Positions 34,736 through 44,798 of a stretch of DNA of 64,000 bases are shown here, one piece after another. The stretch is from contig JAPOQH010000116.1 of the NCBI GenBank assembly GCA_026710825.1, forward strand, positions 62,001 to 126,000. Reading direction: 5' to 3'. A program made the translations under genes and the position numbers. The stretch's first letter is position 1. Each line of letters opens with the position of its first letter. The notes beneath the pieces were generated by a model. The model was not told the DNA's origin, did not search any database, and saw nothing but the letters and a program-made list of their open reading frames with translations. This stretch comes from Chloroflexota bacterium. Its GTDB lineage: Bacteria > Chloroflexota > Dehalococcoidia > Lucifugimonadales > UBA3495.

Positions 34736-35434
34736 ATGAAACTCACCTACTTCGGCCACTGCGCCTTCCGCTGGCAAACCGCCGGCGGTGTCACCGTCGT
34801 CGCCGACCCCTACCGCAATCAGGCCGGCCGCTACTGGTTCACCCGCCTGTTCCCCGAACTGCGCTGCGACCTCGGCCTCATCACCCACGCCCACTTCGAC
34901 CACGATGCCGTTGACCGCCTGCCCGAAGCCGCCTCTATTCTCAGGACCCCCGGCGATTTTTCCACTCGCGACTTGCAAATCCGTGGCGTCCAGGACCTCC
35001 ACTCGGGCGCTTCCCGCCTACGCGATTTCCCAAACGTGATGTTCCGCCTGGAATCCGGCGGCCTGCGCTTCCTCCACATCGGCGACAACCGGGTCGAGTG
35101 GCCCGAGGATGTGTCCACCGCCATCGGCGACATCGACGTCCTAATGGTGACCGTGGACGACTCCAACCACCTGCTCACCTATGATCAGGTGGACTCCCTC
35201 GTTCAGCGCCTCAAACCCCGCGTCGTCGTCCCCATGCACTACGCCATCCCCGGTCTGCACTCGACGGAATGTGAACTGCTCCCGCCCGAAGGATGGTTGT
35301 CCCGACAACCGAAAGTCCGCCGCCTCGCAACCGACCAGGTCGAGTTCACCCCGTCGCAACTGCCGACCCAGCCAGAGGTCTGGCTGCTCCAGCCGGCCAG
35401 CGCCTCGCTAACCGCGCCAACAATCATCCCCTGA
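34736..35434 (+). CDS. MBL-fold metallo-hydrolase (UlaG-like)
   Basis: A 232-residue metallo-beta-lactamase-fold protein. The zinc motif HxHxDH appears as THAHFDHDAVDRL, with further ligands in FLHIGDNRVEW and VVVPMHYAIPG. The start MKLTYFGHCAFRW is typical of the UlaG-type branch (YtnP/YfhI-like lactonase or nuclease-like hydrolases). No secretion signal. The last 20 residues are low complexity. It stands alone on the plus strand, followed by a palindromic repeat. Substrate unknown. Confidence 0.83.
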   Translation: MKLTYFGHCAFRWQTAGGVTVVADPYRNQAGRYWFTRLFPELRCDLGLITHAHFDHDAVDRLPEAASILRTPGDFSTRDLQIRGVQDLHSGASRLRDFPNVMFRLESGGLRFLHIGDNRVEWPEDVSTAIGDIDVLMVTVDDSNHLLTYDQVDSLVQRLKPRVVVPMHYAIPGLHSTECELLPPEGWLSRQPKVRRLATDQVEFTPSQLPTQPEVWLLQPASASLTAPTIIP

Positions 35435-35447
35435 AACGCGTCAAAAC

Positions 35448-35474
35448 GTAGGGGCGAATAATCATTCGCCCCCG
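35448..35474. repeat. GTAGGGGC-family palindrome
   Basis: Arms GGGGCGAAT and ATTCGCCCC around AATC, preceded by GTA. It lies between two convergent genes and is nearly the same as the copy at 3846-3869. It may serve as a terminator for the MBL-fold gene. Confidence 0.78.
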
Positions 35475-35515
35475 TTAATCGATCGCCCCCGCTGATCGCC
35501 GATGTCCCCGGGAAC

Positions 35516-36028
35516 CTACCCCTCCGGTGCCTCGTGCGACCACGTGAACCCCTGGTCCGGTTCGTCGATCAGCCTCCACTGCGGCAGCATGAACCCGTCC
35601 TCCACCGGCTGGAACGCAACCTCCACCCGCTTGCCGATCCCAACGTTCTCTTCCTTCTCCATGTTGAAATCCGCGTCCACCAGGTTCCCGGTGATGCGAA
35701 GCCCGTCGAACTCGTCAGGCTCACCCCGTTGCTCGTCCAACTCAACCAGCACAATGGCGAACGGCGTCAGATCCCGAAAACTGGGGATCACCGTGTGCGC
35801 CACCACTTGGTAGGAATATATCGTCCCCTTGCCCGACACCTGCTGCCACTCCCAGTTGATCGACGTGCACCACGGGCAGCCCGGCCCGGGTTCGCCGCGC
35901 AGCAGACCGCAGTCGCTGCATTTCTTGACCACCAGACGACCCTCACCGGCCGCCTCAAAGTAGCCCTTGTACTCTGAATCGTTGTCGGGGATGCTGAGCG
36001 TGATACCCCGGTAGTTGTAATTTGGCAT
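35516..36028 (-). CDS. DUF35 zinc-ribbon/OB-fold acyl-CoA-associated protein
   Basis: A 170-residue DUF35 protein. A rubredoxin-like zinc ribbon is formed by CSDCG and CPWC, followed by an OB fold (TIYSYQVVAHTV, FAIVLVELDE, ITGNLVD, VGIGKRVEVAFQP). DUF35 proteins pair with thiolase-fold enzymes, as in the Ltp2-ChsH2 aldolase and archaeal thiolase/HMG-CoA synthase complexes. Here the thiolase-like gene lies immediately upstream on the same strand, 23 bases away. The ATG at 36028 starts the recognised part; a longer in-frame reading would overlap the thiolase gene. Confidence 0.87.
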   Translation of the reverse strand: MPNYNYRGITLSIPDNDSEYKGYFEAAGEGRLVVKKCSDCGLLRGEPGPGCPWCTSINWEWQQVSGKGTIYSYQVVAHTVIPSFRDLTPFAIVLVELDEQRGEPDEFDGLRITGNLVDADFNMEKEENVGIGKRVEVAFQPVEDGFMLPQWRLIDEPDQGFTWSHEAPEG

Positions 36029-36051
36029 GGTAAATCTCCGTCTCCGGGCGT

Positions 36052-37281
36052 CTAGCTGAGCACGTTGCCCATGATCAGGGAACTGCCGACCGCCGGCGTG
36101 CCCCAGCCCATGTTCATGCTGATCTTGGCATCCTGCACCTGGCGGCACCCGCCTTCGCTGTAATCGTACGTATGGTCGCCCTCCAGCGCGCCGGGGCAGT
36201 AGTCATCCACCGTGCCGCGCAGTTGCCGCACGTTCTCGATCACCATGTTCATCCCGTGCGTGTACCCCTCGCAAAGGTGCCCGCCGCTCAGGTTGTTGGG
36301 ACGCTTGCCGCCCAGGTTGATGATGCCGCTGGTCACGTAGTCCTTGCCCTCGCCTTTTTCGCACCACCCGTAATCCTCAAATTGCAGCAGCACCGTGTAC
36401 GTGAACGCGTCGTAACACCCGGTGATATCAACGTCCTCGTGCTTCACGCCGGCCAGGTCAAACACGCGTGGCCCGACGTAGTGGCCGGCCACCCTGCTGA
36501 TGGGTCCATGCTGGTAATGGAAATCGCCGCCCGGCTTGGTTCCGCGACCCTGCACTCCCTTGACGTAGATCGGCTTGTGCTTCAGGTCCCGCGCCCGCTC
36601 CGCAGAGGTAACAATCACGCAGGTTGCGTTGTCCGTTTCCAGGCAGCAGTCCAGCAGATGCGCCACCGGCCGGATGATCCACCGCGAGTTCATCACGTCG
36701 TCCACGGTTACCCGGTGCTTCATCAGCGCCTTGGGGTTGTTGGAGGCATGATTCGAGTGCGCCGCCTTGATGGCCGCCAAATCCTCGGACTTCACGCCGT
36801 ACTCCGCCATGTGCCGTGTGAACGTGTATGAAAACTGCTGCACCGCGCTGATCAGCCCATACGGACGTTTCATCAAATCCAGCCCGCCGATGGGCGCGGA
36901 CGCCCGCGCTCCAGTGCCGCCGATGCGTATGTTGGAGTACCCGTTCATCGACCTGAATATCGCCACCACGTCGCACATCCCAGCCTCAATCGCGCCAATG
37001 GCCAGACCCACCAGCGCCTCGGTGGATGATCCACCGCCCGAGCAGTCCATGTAAAAGTTGGGCCGGATGCCCAGGTCGTACTGAATCGAAGTGGACGGCG
37101 TCGAGTCCCCACCGTGATAACTGAGCATCCCGTCCACGTCGTCGGGCGTCAGTCCCGCGTCGTTCATCGCGTTGCGGATGGCTTCGGCGCCCATGGCGCG
37201 GGTGGTGCGCCCCGAGGCTCGGCTGTACTCGGTCTCGCCGACGCCTACTATGCAATACTTGTCTCGCGGATTACCTGCCAT
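36052..37281 (-). CDS. Thiolase-fold protein, Ltp2/SCPx-like, without the usual active-site Cys
   Basis: A 409-residue thiolase-superfamily protein. The N-terminus KYCIVGVGETEYSRASGRTT and AIRNAMNDAGLTPDDVDGML are typical of SCPx/Ltp2-like members. The place of the thiolase nucleophile reads MDCSGGGSSTEALVG, with Ser near residue 85 and no Cys at the catalytic spot. The C-terminal GHP motif is replaced by GGHLCEGYTHGMN. With the DUF35 gene next door, a retro-aldol cleavage of an acyl-CoA, as in Ltp2, is more likely than Claisen condensation. The ATG at 37281 has GGAGGGAAC upstream. Confidence 0.85.
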   Translation of the reverse strand: MAGNPRDKYCIVGVGETEYSRASGRTTRAMGAEAIRNAMNDAGLTPDDVDGMLSYHGGDSTPSTSIQYDLGIRPNFYMDCSGGGSSTEALVGLAIGAIEAGMCDVVAIFRSMNGYSNIRIGGTGARASAPIGGLDLMKRPYGLISAVQQFSYTFTRHMAEYGVKSEDLAAIKAAHSNHASNNPKALMKHRVTVDDVMNSRWIIRPVAHLLDCCLETDNATCVIVTSAERARDLKHKPIYVKGVQGRGTKPGGDFHYQHGPISRVAGHYVGPRVFDLAGVKHEDVDITGCYDAFTYTVLLQFEDYGWCEKGEGKDYVTSGIINLGGKRPNNLSGGHLCEGYTHGMNMVIENVRQLRGTVDDYCPGALEGDHTYDYSEGGCRQVQDAKISMNMGWGTPAVGSSLIMGNVLS

Positions 37282-37428
37282 ATCGTTCCCTCCGGTTGGC
37301 TACGGTTTCGCGCCCGCCGGACCAACGGAATCGGCGCGGCGGAGTGACGCTATCACGCTCCCAACAAAAGGGGCAACCTTTCGGTCACCCCTAACTATTC
37401 ACATTACTTGCGCCGCCCGTGAATCCAA

Positions 37429-37621
37429 CCGTCATCCCCACCTTGTGCCGGAATCCAGGAAATCCTCAACCCGCCAGCCCATCCAATCAACCGTCATTCC
37501 GAAAACCGTCATCCCCGCCTTGTGCCGGAATCCAGGAAATCCTCAACCCGCCAGCCCATGCAATCAACCGTCGTTCCGAAAACCGTCATTCCGGCCTTGA
37601 GCCGGAATCCAGGAAATCCTC
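37429..37621. repeat. 77-base tandem repeat (two full copies and a partial third)
   Basis: CCGTCATCCC...GGAATCCAGGAAATCC begins at 37429, 37506 and 37583, each 77 bases apart. Each unit contains the GTCATTCC/GGAATCCAG palindrome family element plus a spacer with AACCCGCCAGCCCATCCAATC. It fills most of the 400-base gap between trpS and the thiolase gene, which contains no recognised gene. Confidence 0.82.
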
Positions 37622-37681
37622 GCCCACCTGACGTTTGCCTGCAACCGGATTATCTCCATGGCCGCCGGCATCGCGAGCGCG

Positions 37682-38698
<1,017 letters not shown>

Positions 38699-38748
38699 AC
38701 TGTGAGTCTCCTCGACGACAATGAACTTTTGATAGATCCCAATATCTA

Positions 38749-38967
38749 TTAGAGTAATAGGTCAAGCACTTCGAACGCGGCCACTGCGTAAGCCGCCAAA
38801 AACACCAATAAAACCCACGCAACAGTACGCAAAATCGCTTGTACCCAAATGGGGCAATCGCCAAATTTGAGCTCAAGGTAAATCAGTCCGTACACTGCTC
38901 CGAACAAGAGCAAGAATAAGGCTATCAACACGGCGATTTCGCCAACCGTTGCCGATCCCATATTCAT
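38749..38967 (-). CDS. Small two-helix membrane protein
   Basis: A 72-residue protein, MNMGSATVGE onward, with two clear hydrophobic helices (IAVLIALFLLLFGAVYGLIYL and AILRTVAWVLLVFLAAYAVAAF) separated by ELKFGDCPIWVQ. No family is recognised. Its start lies 10 bases after the stop of the fusion gene, and trpS follows 50 bases later, so it sits in an apparent operon. The ribosome site is weak and a Met two codons later is an alternative start. Confidence 0.5.
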   Translation of the reverse strand: MNMGSATVGEIAVLIALFLLLFGAVYGLIYLELKFGDCPIWVQAILRTVAWVLLVFLAAYAVAAFEVLDLLL

Positions 38968-38977
38968 GCATGTCCCG

Positions 38978-41185
38978 TCATAATCCCGCGGAACCGCGCG
39001 CTGCACGCACCGTCTCGGCGGGCAACTCATCGCGTTTTTGTCGTTGCCGGTCAAGATATTCTAGCAGTTTGTCCGCCGCCATCCCCTTGCACTCGCCGCA
39101 CAGCAGTTCACCCGACCGGCACTGCTGTTGCAATGCCGCGTATTCTTCCGCTCCCGATGTACAGTGGAACGCGTGCAGGCTGGACACGCTGCAGACCCGC
39201 GGGTCCGGGTTTCCCCCCAACTCCCGCTGTTCCTCCAGCGTCCGCCGCCCGCCGGTATACGCCCGCCCGATCCGACGCCGAATGTCTGCTGGCGGATCAT
39301 CGTACGCGATCCGACCCTGCGGCACGGCATTGGTCATCACCTCCACCGCGCTGCCCGTGCTCGGATCGTCGTACATCGTCAGGTTCCGCATCATCCGCAG
39401 GTACAGCGCCGACGGCCTGACAAACCCAAACCGGTCGGCGATGTTCCGCGCCATCCGCACGTAAACATCGCCGCCGATGCCGTCAATCACCAGTGTCCGG
39501 CACGGCCCACCTGACAACGGCTCCTGCACGTGCAGGATGTTCGCCAAGCGCAGCAGCGGCAGGAATGTGTCGGTGACGCTGCTGCTCAACCGCATCCCCA
39601 ACGCCGAGTTGAGCACACTGAGCGGCGTCGCACTCCCTAGGGTGAAAGCGGTCTCCACCAACGTTGGGCGGTCCAACTGCATGTAGGCGTCCGTAGCCTC
39701 CAGATCCAGTCCCATCCCCGCCAGCGTCAGCAACCGGTCCGCAACCTGGCGCCGCGCCTCCCTCCGTGAATCCGATTCGTTGCGGAACCCCAGCACGACT
39801 TCAGCGCCAAGGGACTGGAAATAGACCAGCAGGTTCCCCAACGCACCGTACCCCAGGTGCATGGGGCCATCCGTCGGCATGGCGGCGATGACCTTGCAAC
39901 GCTGCCCGTCGGTCAGGGCCTGCATGAACAGGTCGGCGTCCCGGCTGCCCACAATCTGCCCAGTCACGATGTACGGATGCGGCGATTCAAACCACTGGGC
40001 AAAATATTGGCGCTGCTCGTCGTACGCTTCGTTGAGCCCGGTGACCCGCAACTCCTTGATCAGTTCGTTCTCGCGCGCCAGTGGTTGGTCGCCGCTCCGC
40101 ACCATCAGGGATGGGATCGCGATGTCCGCCTCTTCAACGCGCGTCTCCGGCGAGTCCGCATCCAGAATCGAGCCGTGCAGCCGGCTCAATCGCTGCGCGA
40201 TGTCGTTCAGCGTCCTTTCCTGCACCTCGCGGGCGTTCGACAACAACAGCCGTGCGATATCCTCCGCAGTCTCCGAGGACAACCCAAGCTGCCTCGCCTT
40301 GCGCCGCGCCCCCACGAACAGATTCTCCTCCACCGCCGGCTTGTGGATGGTGTCGCTCTCCAGGTACTTCTCCGCCGCCACGTTCCGCGACGCCTCGATC
40401 CGGTCGTGGGTCAACTCCAGGATGCGGTCGTGGCTGCCCGCGATTATCGTCCTCTGCTGGCCCCGGTATTCCACGTACGGAAACCCGCTGGCCGGCATTT
40501 CCGACCGGACCAACATGGGATCCTCACCCTCCAACAGCCGCTCGACCCCTCTCTGTATGTCCGCGACCTCAGTCAATCGCCGCCACTCCGGCGGAACCAG
40601 CGTCGAATCGTCGCCATCCAGCCAGTCGGCCAAACGCGCCATCCGCGAGTCGAATATCTCCACCGCCGCCGGGATGGTCAGAAACACCCTCATGACCAGC
40701 GCCGGAATCAGGCAATCGCGGCGATAATTGAACCCGTATTCCTCTCTGGATCTCCCGTCAATGGGTACGTCTTTACGGTAATCTGCGTGCCGTTCAATGC
40801 TCGCCAGGTCCAACTGCGCGGCATGCCAGAGTATCCTCCCGTTCGCATCCTCGGTGGTCGGATCCCATGCGCAACGGATGGTGTGTGATACCGCCGCAAC
40901 CAGGGATTCCGGTGCTCCCGCTCCCCTCAGCCAGCCCGAGGCGATCGCGGCGGACGCGTCCGGCCGATCGGGGTCATCAGGACGTCCCGCCAGGTGGAAC
41001 AGCGCCGCCAGGCTGACTACGGCCGCGTCTGCGTCCTCACCCGATGCGCTGATCAGCTCGGCTGCATTCGCGGCGATCCGACGGGCGGCCGGCAGTCCCT
41101 GCGCGTCGGGATGACCCAAGTAGGTCGCCGCCAGCGAAGTGGCCAGTCGGTGAGCGTCGGGCGTGTACTGCTGGGCGGTTGTCAT
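38978..41185 (-). CDS. HD-like / chorismate-mutase-like / TrpRS-like fusion protein
   Basis: A 735-residue multidomain protein. Residues about 10-190 look like a degenerate HD domain: ALFHLAG replaces the LxHDxG motif, with AAVSHTIR and ILWHAAQLDLAS following. Residues about 252-335 resemble AroQ chorismate mutase (RILELTHDRIEASRNVAAEK, then IHKPAVEENLF, GLSSETAEDIARLLLSNAREVQERT), with Lys273, Glu286 and Gln322 at catalytic-like places. Residues about 425-720 match archaeal-type TrpRS (MHLGYGALGNLLVYFQSLGA, AYTGGRRTLEEQRELGGNPD, SGELLCGECKGMAADKLLEY). HIGH is HLGY (443-446), and the KMSKS loop reads EVMTNAVPQG, so aminoacylation is doubtful. It is upstream of trpS on the same strand. A TATTAT lies about 40 bases upstream. 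Confidence 0.7.
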   Translation of the reverse strand: MTTAQQYTPDAHRLATSLAATYLGHPDAQGLPAARRIAANAAELISASGEDADAAVVSLAALFHLAGRPDDPDRPDASAAIASGWLRGAGAPESLVAAVSHTIRCAWDPTTEDANGRILWHAAQLDLASIERHADYRKDVPIDGRSREEYGFNYRRDCLIPALVMRVFLTIPAAVEIFDSRMARLADWLDGDDSTLVPPEWRRLTEVADIQRGVERLLEGEDPMLVRSEMPASGFPYVEYRGQQRTIIAGSHDRILELTHDRIEASRNVAAEKYLESDTIHKPAVEENLFVGARRKARQLGLSSETAEDIARLLLSNAREVQERTLNDIAQRLSRLHGSILDADSPETRVEEADIAIPSLMVRSGDQPLARENELIKELRVTGLNEAYDEQRQYFAQWFESPHPYIVTGQIVGSRDADLFMQALTDGQRCKVIAAMPTDGPMHLGYGALGNLLVYFQSLGAEVVLGFRNESDSRREARRQVADRLLTLAGMGLDLEATDAYMQLDRPTLVETAFTLGSATPLSVLNSALGMRLSSSVTDTFLPLLRLANILHVQEPLSGGPCRTLVIDGIGGDVYVRMARNIADRFGFVRPSALYLRMMRNLTMYDDPSTGSAVEVMTNAVPQGRIAYDDPPADIRRRIGRAYTGGRRTLEEQRELGGNPDPRVCSVSSLHAFHCTSGAEEYAALQQQCRSGELLCGECKGMAADKLLEYLDRQRQKRDELPAETVRAARGSAGL

Positions 41186-41267
41186 CGCCGGTATTCATGC
41201 TGCAATCAGGTAGGATTGCAACATAATACCAGCAAAGTCGGCGGCGGAACGCAGTCCGCTCTACGTA

Positions 41268-41948
41268 TCAGGAGCCCAGCCGCCCCAGGAACCGGGCAAC
41301 CGCCGCATTCACCGCTTCCGGTTGTTCCAGCGTCACGAAATGGCCGGAGTTAGGCACCACCACAACTTCCGCGTCTTGCAGTTCCCTGCCCAGGTACTCC
41401 GCGTACCTCACCGGCGTCATCACGTCGTCAGCCCCCACTATCACCAGCGACGGTAGGGCAATCTCTTTGACTCGCTCCATCACGTCGAATTTGTCACAGC
41501 ACGCCAGGTCGTTGTGCTCAACCATCGGTCCGTATTGCAACGCGCGCTCCGCCAACTGCGGGGCCATCTCTGCGTTGATCGCCTCGTAGTACCCGGGAGC
41601 CTCCGAACGCCATTGGGCGTCATCCAGGCACCGGTTCAGGTAATCCGGATGCACGCGCAGCCGCCCGCCCGTCCCGATCAGCACCAACCCCGCCAGGTCC
41701 TCGGGAAACCTCAGCGCGTAGTCCAGCGCAATCGCGCCGCCCATCGAGTGGCCGAAAAGCACGAACGGCGGGTAACCCTTGCCGGTCGCATACTCCCGCA
41801 GCCAGTCTACGTAACCGCCGATGCTGTCCCGAGCCTCCCCTTCCGGATGTCCCGGTAGGTTCACCGCATCGGAGTTGGCAAACGCCTCTGTCTGATAATG
41901 GTAGGTCAACTCATTCTGGCCGGAGCCATGCACCATCAATAACTGCAT
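41268..41948 (-). CDS. Alpha/beta hydrolase
   Basis: A 226-residue alpha/beta-hydrolase with LLMVHGSGQNELTYHYQTEAF for the oxyanion region, the nucleophile elbow FVLFGHSMGGAIALDYAL, the acid in VIVGADDVMTP and the catalytic His in VVPNSGHFVTLEQPEAVNAAV. Complete and compact. The ATG at 41948 starts the first strand; a TTG three codons earlier is an alternative. It lies downstream of gyrA on the same strand beyond a stem-loop, so it may be transcribed separately. Substrate unknown. Confidence 0.85.
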   Translation of the reverse strand: MQLLMVHGSGQNELTYHYQTEAFANSDAVNLPGHPEGEARDSIGGYVDWLREYATGKGYPPFVLFGHSMGGAIALDYALRFPEDLAGLVLIGTGGRLRVHPDYLNRCLDDAQWRSEAPGYYEAINAEMAPQLAERALQYGPMVEHNDLACCDKFDVMERVKEIALPSLVIVGADDVMTPVRYAEYLGRELQDAEVVVVPNSGHFVTLEQPEAVNAAVARFLGRLGS

Positions 41949-41988
41949 TGAACTCAATCCTGAAAATATTGGGGGCTATAACACGCGA

Positions 41989-42010
41989 AGGGGCGCGGTT
42001 CAGCGCCCCT
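41989..42010 (-). terminator. Stem-loop after gyrA (GTAGGGGC-like)
   Basis: Arms AGGGGCGC and GCGCCCCT around GGTTCA, 23 bases past the gyrA stop. On the minus strand no U-run follows. It may be a terminator or another copy of the palindromic repeat family, without the GTA prefix. Confidence 0.45.
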
Positions 42011-42032
42011 CCATCAATTGCTGGGTCGCAGA

Positions 42033-44798
42033 CTACAGGAGCGGCGCCTGCCCGTTGGTGTGAGCCTGCGGCTCATCACCATCGTCGTCGTCGTCCTCGT
42101 CCACATCGTCCGGAAGTTCGGCCTCATTCACCTCGTCGGGCAATTCGGCCTCGTCCAATTCGGACTCTTCTTCATCGTATTGGCTGTCGGCCACTGCCGC
42201 TACGGCTTCAGCCTCCGCCAGCGCGGAACCTGCGGGCTCCGTGCCATTCTGACGCGTCGGGTCATCTTGGCTGTAATCGTTCGCGCGGAAGCAGTAGATC
42301 GACACTACGCTGTCATCCCCGCTGCGCTCACGCCAGATGATTACTCCCTTGGTCTGCCGCGTGTTCACCACCTTGACCTCGGATAGGTTGATTCGTACCA
42401 CCTGTCCTTGCGACGAGATTATGAATACCTCGTGGCCCTCCTCCTCGTTCATATCCGCGGAGTTCACTACCTTGGCATCCACCACCGGGCCGGTGGGCTT
42501 GTCGCTCTGGTCCACGGCAAACGTCTTGACGCCCATTCCGCCGCGATTCGTCTCCCGGTACACCGCCTCGCCCTTGCTGTTATACAGCGGCGTGGCCTTG
42601 CCGTAGCCCTTTTCGCTCACCACCAGCAGGTACTCGTCCTCGGGGTTGTTCACCACGTCCATCGCTACCACACGGTCCTTGCCCCCGAACTCGTCCTTGA
42701 ACCGCATCCCGATCACGCCCGCAGCGTTGCGGTTCCGCTCGGGAATGCTGCTCACCGGACACAGCAGCGCCTGCCCCTGCTCCGTGACCATCACGATTGA
42801 CGCGTCGCTGACCACCGGCCGCACTGCGATCAGTTCGTCGCCATCCTGTATCTTCATGGCGATCAGGCCGGACTTGCGCAGGTTTTTGAGTTGGCCGGGA
42901 CGCAGCGCGTTCACTCGCCCCTGCCGCGTCGCAAAGATATACAGGCTGTTGTATTCATCCCTGCTGGCCGGCAGCATGGTTTGCACCTGCTCGCCGGGTT
43001 GCAGCGGAATCAGGTTCACCAGCAGCGTCCCCCGCGCCGTCCGACCGCTGTCGTTCGGCGTTTCATAAACGTTCAGGGGATACACCCTGCCCTTGTTCGT
43101 GAAGAACAGCAGTTGGTCGTGGGTGTTCACCACCGCGATCTGCATCACCGCGTCGTCGTCCCGGTTGTTCGCCCCACGCACGCCCTTGCCGCCGCGCCGC
43201 TGGGTGCGGTACGTATTGATCGGAACCCGCTTGATGTACCCGCGCTGACTCAGCGTCACCACCACGTCTTCCTGCACGATGAACTGCTCGATGGACTGCT
43301 CCTGCAGTTCCTCGGCGATAATCACCGTGCGGCGGCCGTTGGCGTGCTTGCGCTTTACCTCGCGGGTTTCCTTCTTGATCTCGTTCCGGATCTTCTGCGG
43401 GTTCTGCAGCAGGTCCTCCAGCTCGGCGATCGTGGCCAGCAGGTCGTTGTACTCCTCGTCCAGCCTCTGCCGCTCCAGCGCAGCCAGCCGGCGCAACTGC
43501 ATGTCCAGGATGGCCTGCGCCTGGATCTCGGTGAGGTCAAACGTCTGCACCAGGTTGTTCCGCGCCGTTTCCACGTCTTGGCTGTTGCGGATGGTCTCGA
43601 TGATCGCGTCGATGGCATCCAGCGCCTTGAGCAGCCCCTCCACAATATGCGCCCGGTCGCGCGCCCGTCCCAACTGATACTCGGTCCGCCGCCGGATCAC
43701 GTCCTCCCGGTGCAGTACAAAGTTCCGGATCAGTTCCTTGAGCGAAAGTTCCTGCGGTTGCCCGTCCACCAACGCCAGCATGATGGCGTTGAACGATGAC
43801 CGCAGCGCCGTCCGCTTGAAAAGGTTGTTCAGGATCACCGTGGCTTGGGCATTCCTCGAAAGCTCAATCACCACCCGGATCCCGCGTCGGTCGGATTCGT
43901 CTCGGATGTCGGAGATCCCAACCAGCGTCTTGTCCCTGACCAGCCCCGCGATCTTCTCCACCATCGTCGCCTTGTTGACCTGGAAAGGCAGTTCGCTGAC
44001 CACGATGCGCTGGCGGTTGTTCCGCATCTCCTCGATCTCGGTCACCGCCTCCATCACAACCCGTCCCCGTCCGGTGGCGTACATGTCCCGGATGCCCGAC
44101 ACGCCGCGTATGCGTGCCGACGTCGGGAAGTCCGGCCCCGGCACGATCGCCATCAGTTGGTCCACGTCGCAATCCGGATGATCGATCACGTGGCAAACCG
44201 CGTCGCAGATTTCGCCCAGGTTGTGCGGAGGCATGTTGGTCGCCATACCCACCGCGATGCCCGACGATCCGTTGACCAACAGGTTCGGCATCCTCGACGG
44301 AAGCACTCGCGGCTCCTTGATCGAGTCGTCGAAGTTGTCGGAATAATCCACCGTCTGCTGGTCGATATCCGCCAGCATTTCATCCGCGATCGCAGTCAAC
44401 CGCGCCTCGGTGTACCGCATCGCGGCCGGCGGGTCGCCGTCGATGCTGCCAAAGTTCCCCTGGCCGTCTATCAGCGGCGCTCGCATAGAGAACGGTTGGG
44501 CCATCCGCACCAGCGCGTCATACACCGATGCGTCCCCGTGGGGGTGGAACTTGCCCAGCACTTCGCCCACGATCCGCGCGCTCTTGCGATACTGGCTCCC
44601 GGGGCGGATCCCCATGTCGTGCATGGCGTAGAGAATGCGCCTCTGCACCGGCTTCAGCCCGTCCCGCACGTCCGGCAACGCACGGGAAACGATGACCGAC
44701 ATGGCGTACGAGAGGTACGATTCGCGCATCTCGTCCTGGATCGGACGCGGTGTGGAATCTCCTCCGGTCTGCGGCGGGGGTGGGGGTGCTGTGGTCAT
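42033..44798 (-). CDS. gyrA: DNA gyrase subunit A
   Basis: A 921-residue type IIA topoisomerase subunit that cleaves and religates DNA during negative supercoiling. The catalytic Tyr129 is in AMRYTEARL. The GyrA box QRRGGKG is present in [14 protein letters not shown], which marks gyrase rather than topoisomerase IV. The quinolone-contact region reads [17 protein letters not shown], with Ala90 where E. coli has Ser83, and Asp94. The C-terminal beta-pinwheel is followed by a long acidic tail rich in Asp and Glu (for example [18 protein letters not shown]). The ATG at 44798 has AGGAG upstream and overlaps the stop of the preceding gene. gyrB is not in the window. Confidence 0.96.
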   Translation of the reverse strand: MTTAPPPPPQTGGDSTPRPIQDEMRESYLSYAMSVIVSRALPDVRDGLKPVQRRILYAMHDMGIRPGSQYRKSARIVGEVLGKFHPHGDASVYDALVRMAQPFSMRAPLIDGQGNFGSIDGDPPAAMRYTEARLTAIADEMLADIDQQTVDYSDNFDDSIKEPRVLPSRMPNLLVNGSSGIAVGMATNMPPHNLGEICDAVCHVIDHPDCDVDQLMAIVPGPDFPTSARIRGVSGIRDMYATGRGRVVMEAVTEIEEMRNNRQRIVVSELPFQVNKATMVEKIAGLVRDKTLVGISDIRDESDRRGIRVVIELSRNAQATVILNNLFKRTALRSSFNAIMLALVDGQPQELSLKELIRNFVLHREDVIRRRTEYQLGRARDRAHIVEGLLKALDAIDAIIETIRNSQDVETARNNLVQTFDLTEIQAQAILDMQLRRLAALERQRLDEEYNDLLATIAELEDLLQNPQKIRNEIKKETREVKRKHANGRRTVIIAEELQEQSIEQFIVQEDVVVTLSQRGYIKRVPINTYRTQRRGGKGVRGANNRDDDAVMQIAVVNTHDQLLFFTNKGRVYPLNVYETPNDSGRTARGTLLVNLIPLQPGEQVQTMLPASRDEYNSLYIFATRQGRVNALRPGQLKNLRKSGLIAMKIQDGDELIAVRPVVSDASIVMVTEQGQALLCPVSSIPERNRNAAGVIGMRFKDEFGGKDRVVAMDVVNNPEDEYLLVVSEKGYGKATPLYNSKGEAVYRETNRGGMGVKTFAVDQSDKPTGPVVDAKVVNSADMNEEEGHEVFIISSQGQVVRINLSEVKVVNTRQTKGVIIWRERSGDDSVVSIYCFRANDYSQDDPTRQNGTEPAGSALAEAEAVAAVADSQYDEEESELDEAELPDEVNEAELPDDVDEDDDDDGDEPQAHTNGQAPLL

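Noticed and set aside
37429..37621. Possible CRISPR array
   Set aside because: The 77-base units repeat as a whole, including the spacers, there are only about 2.5 copies, and no cas genes are present.
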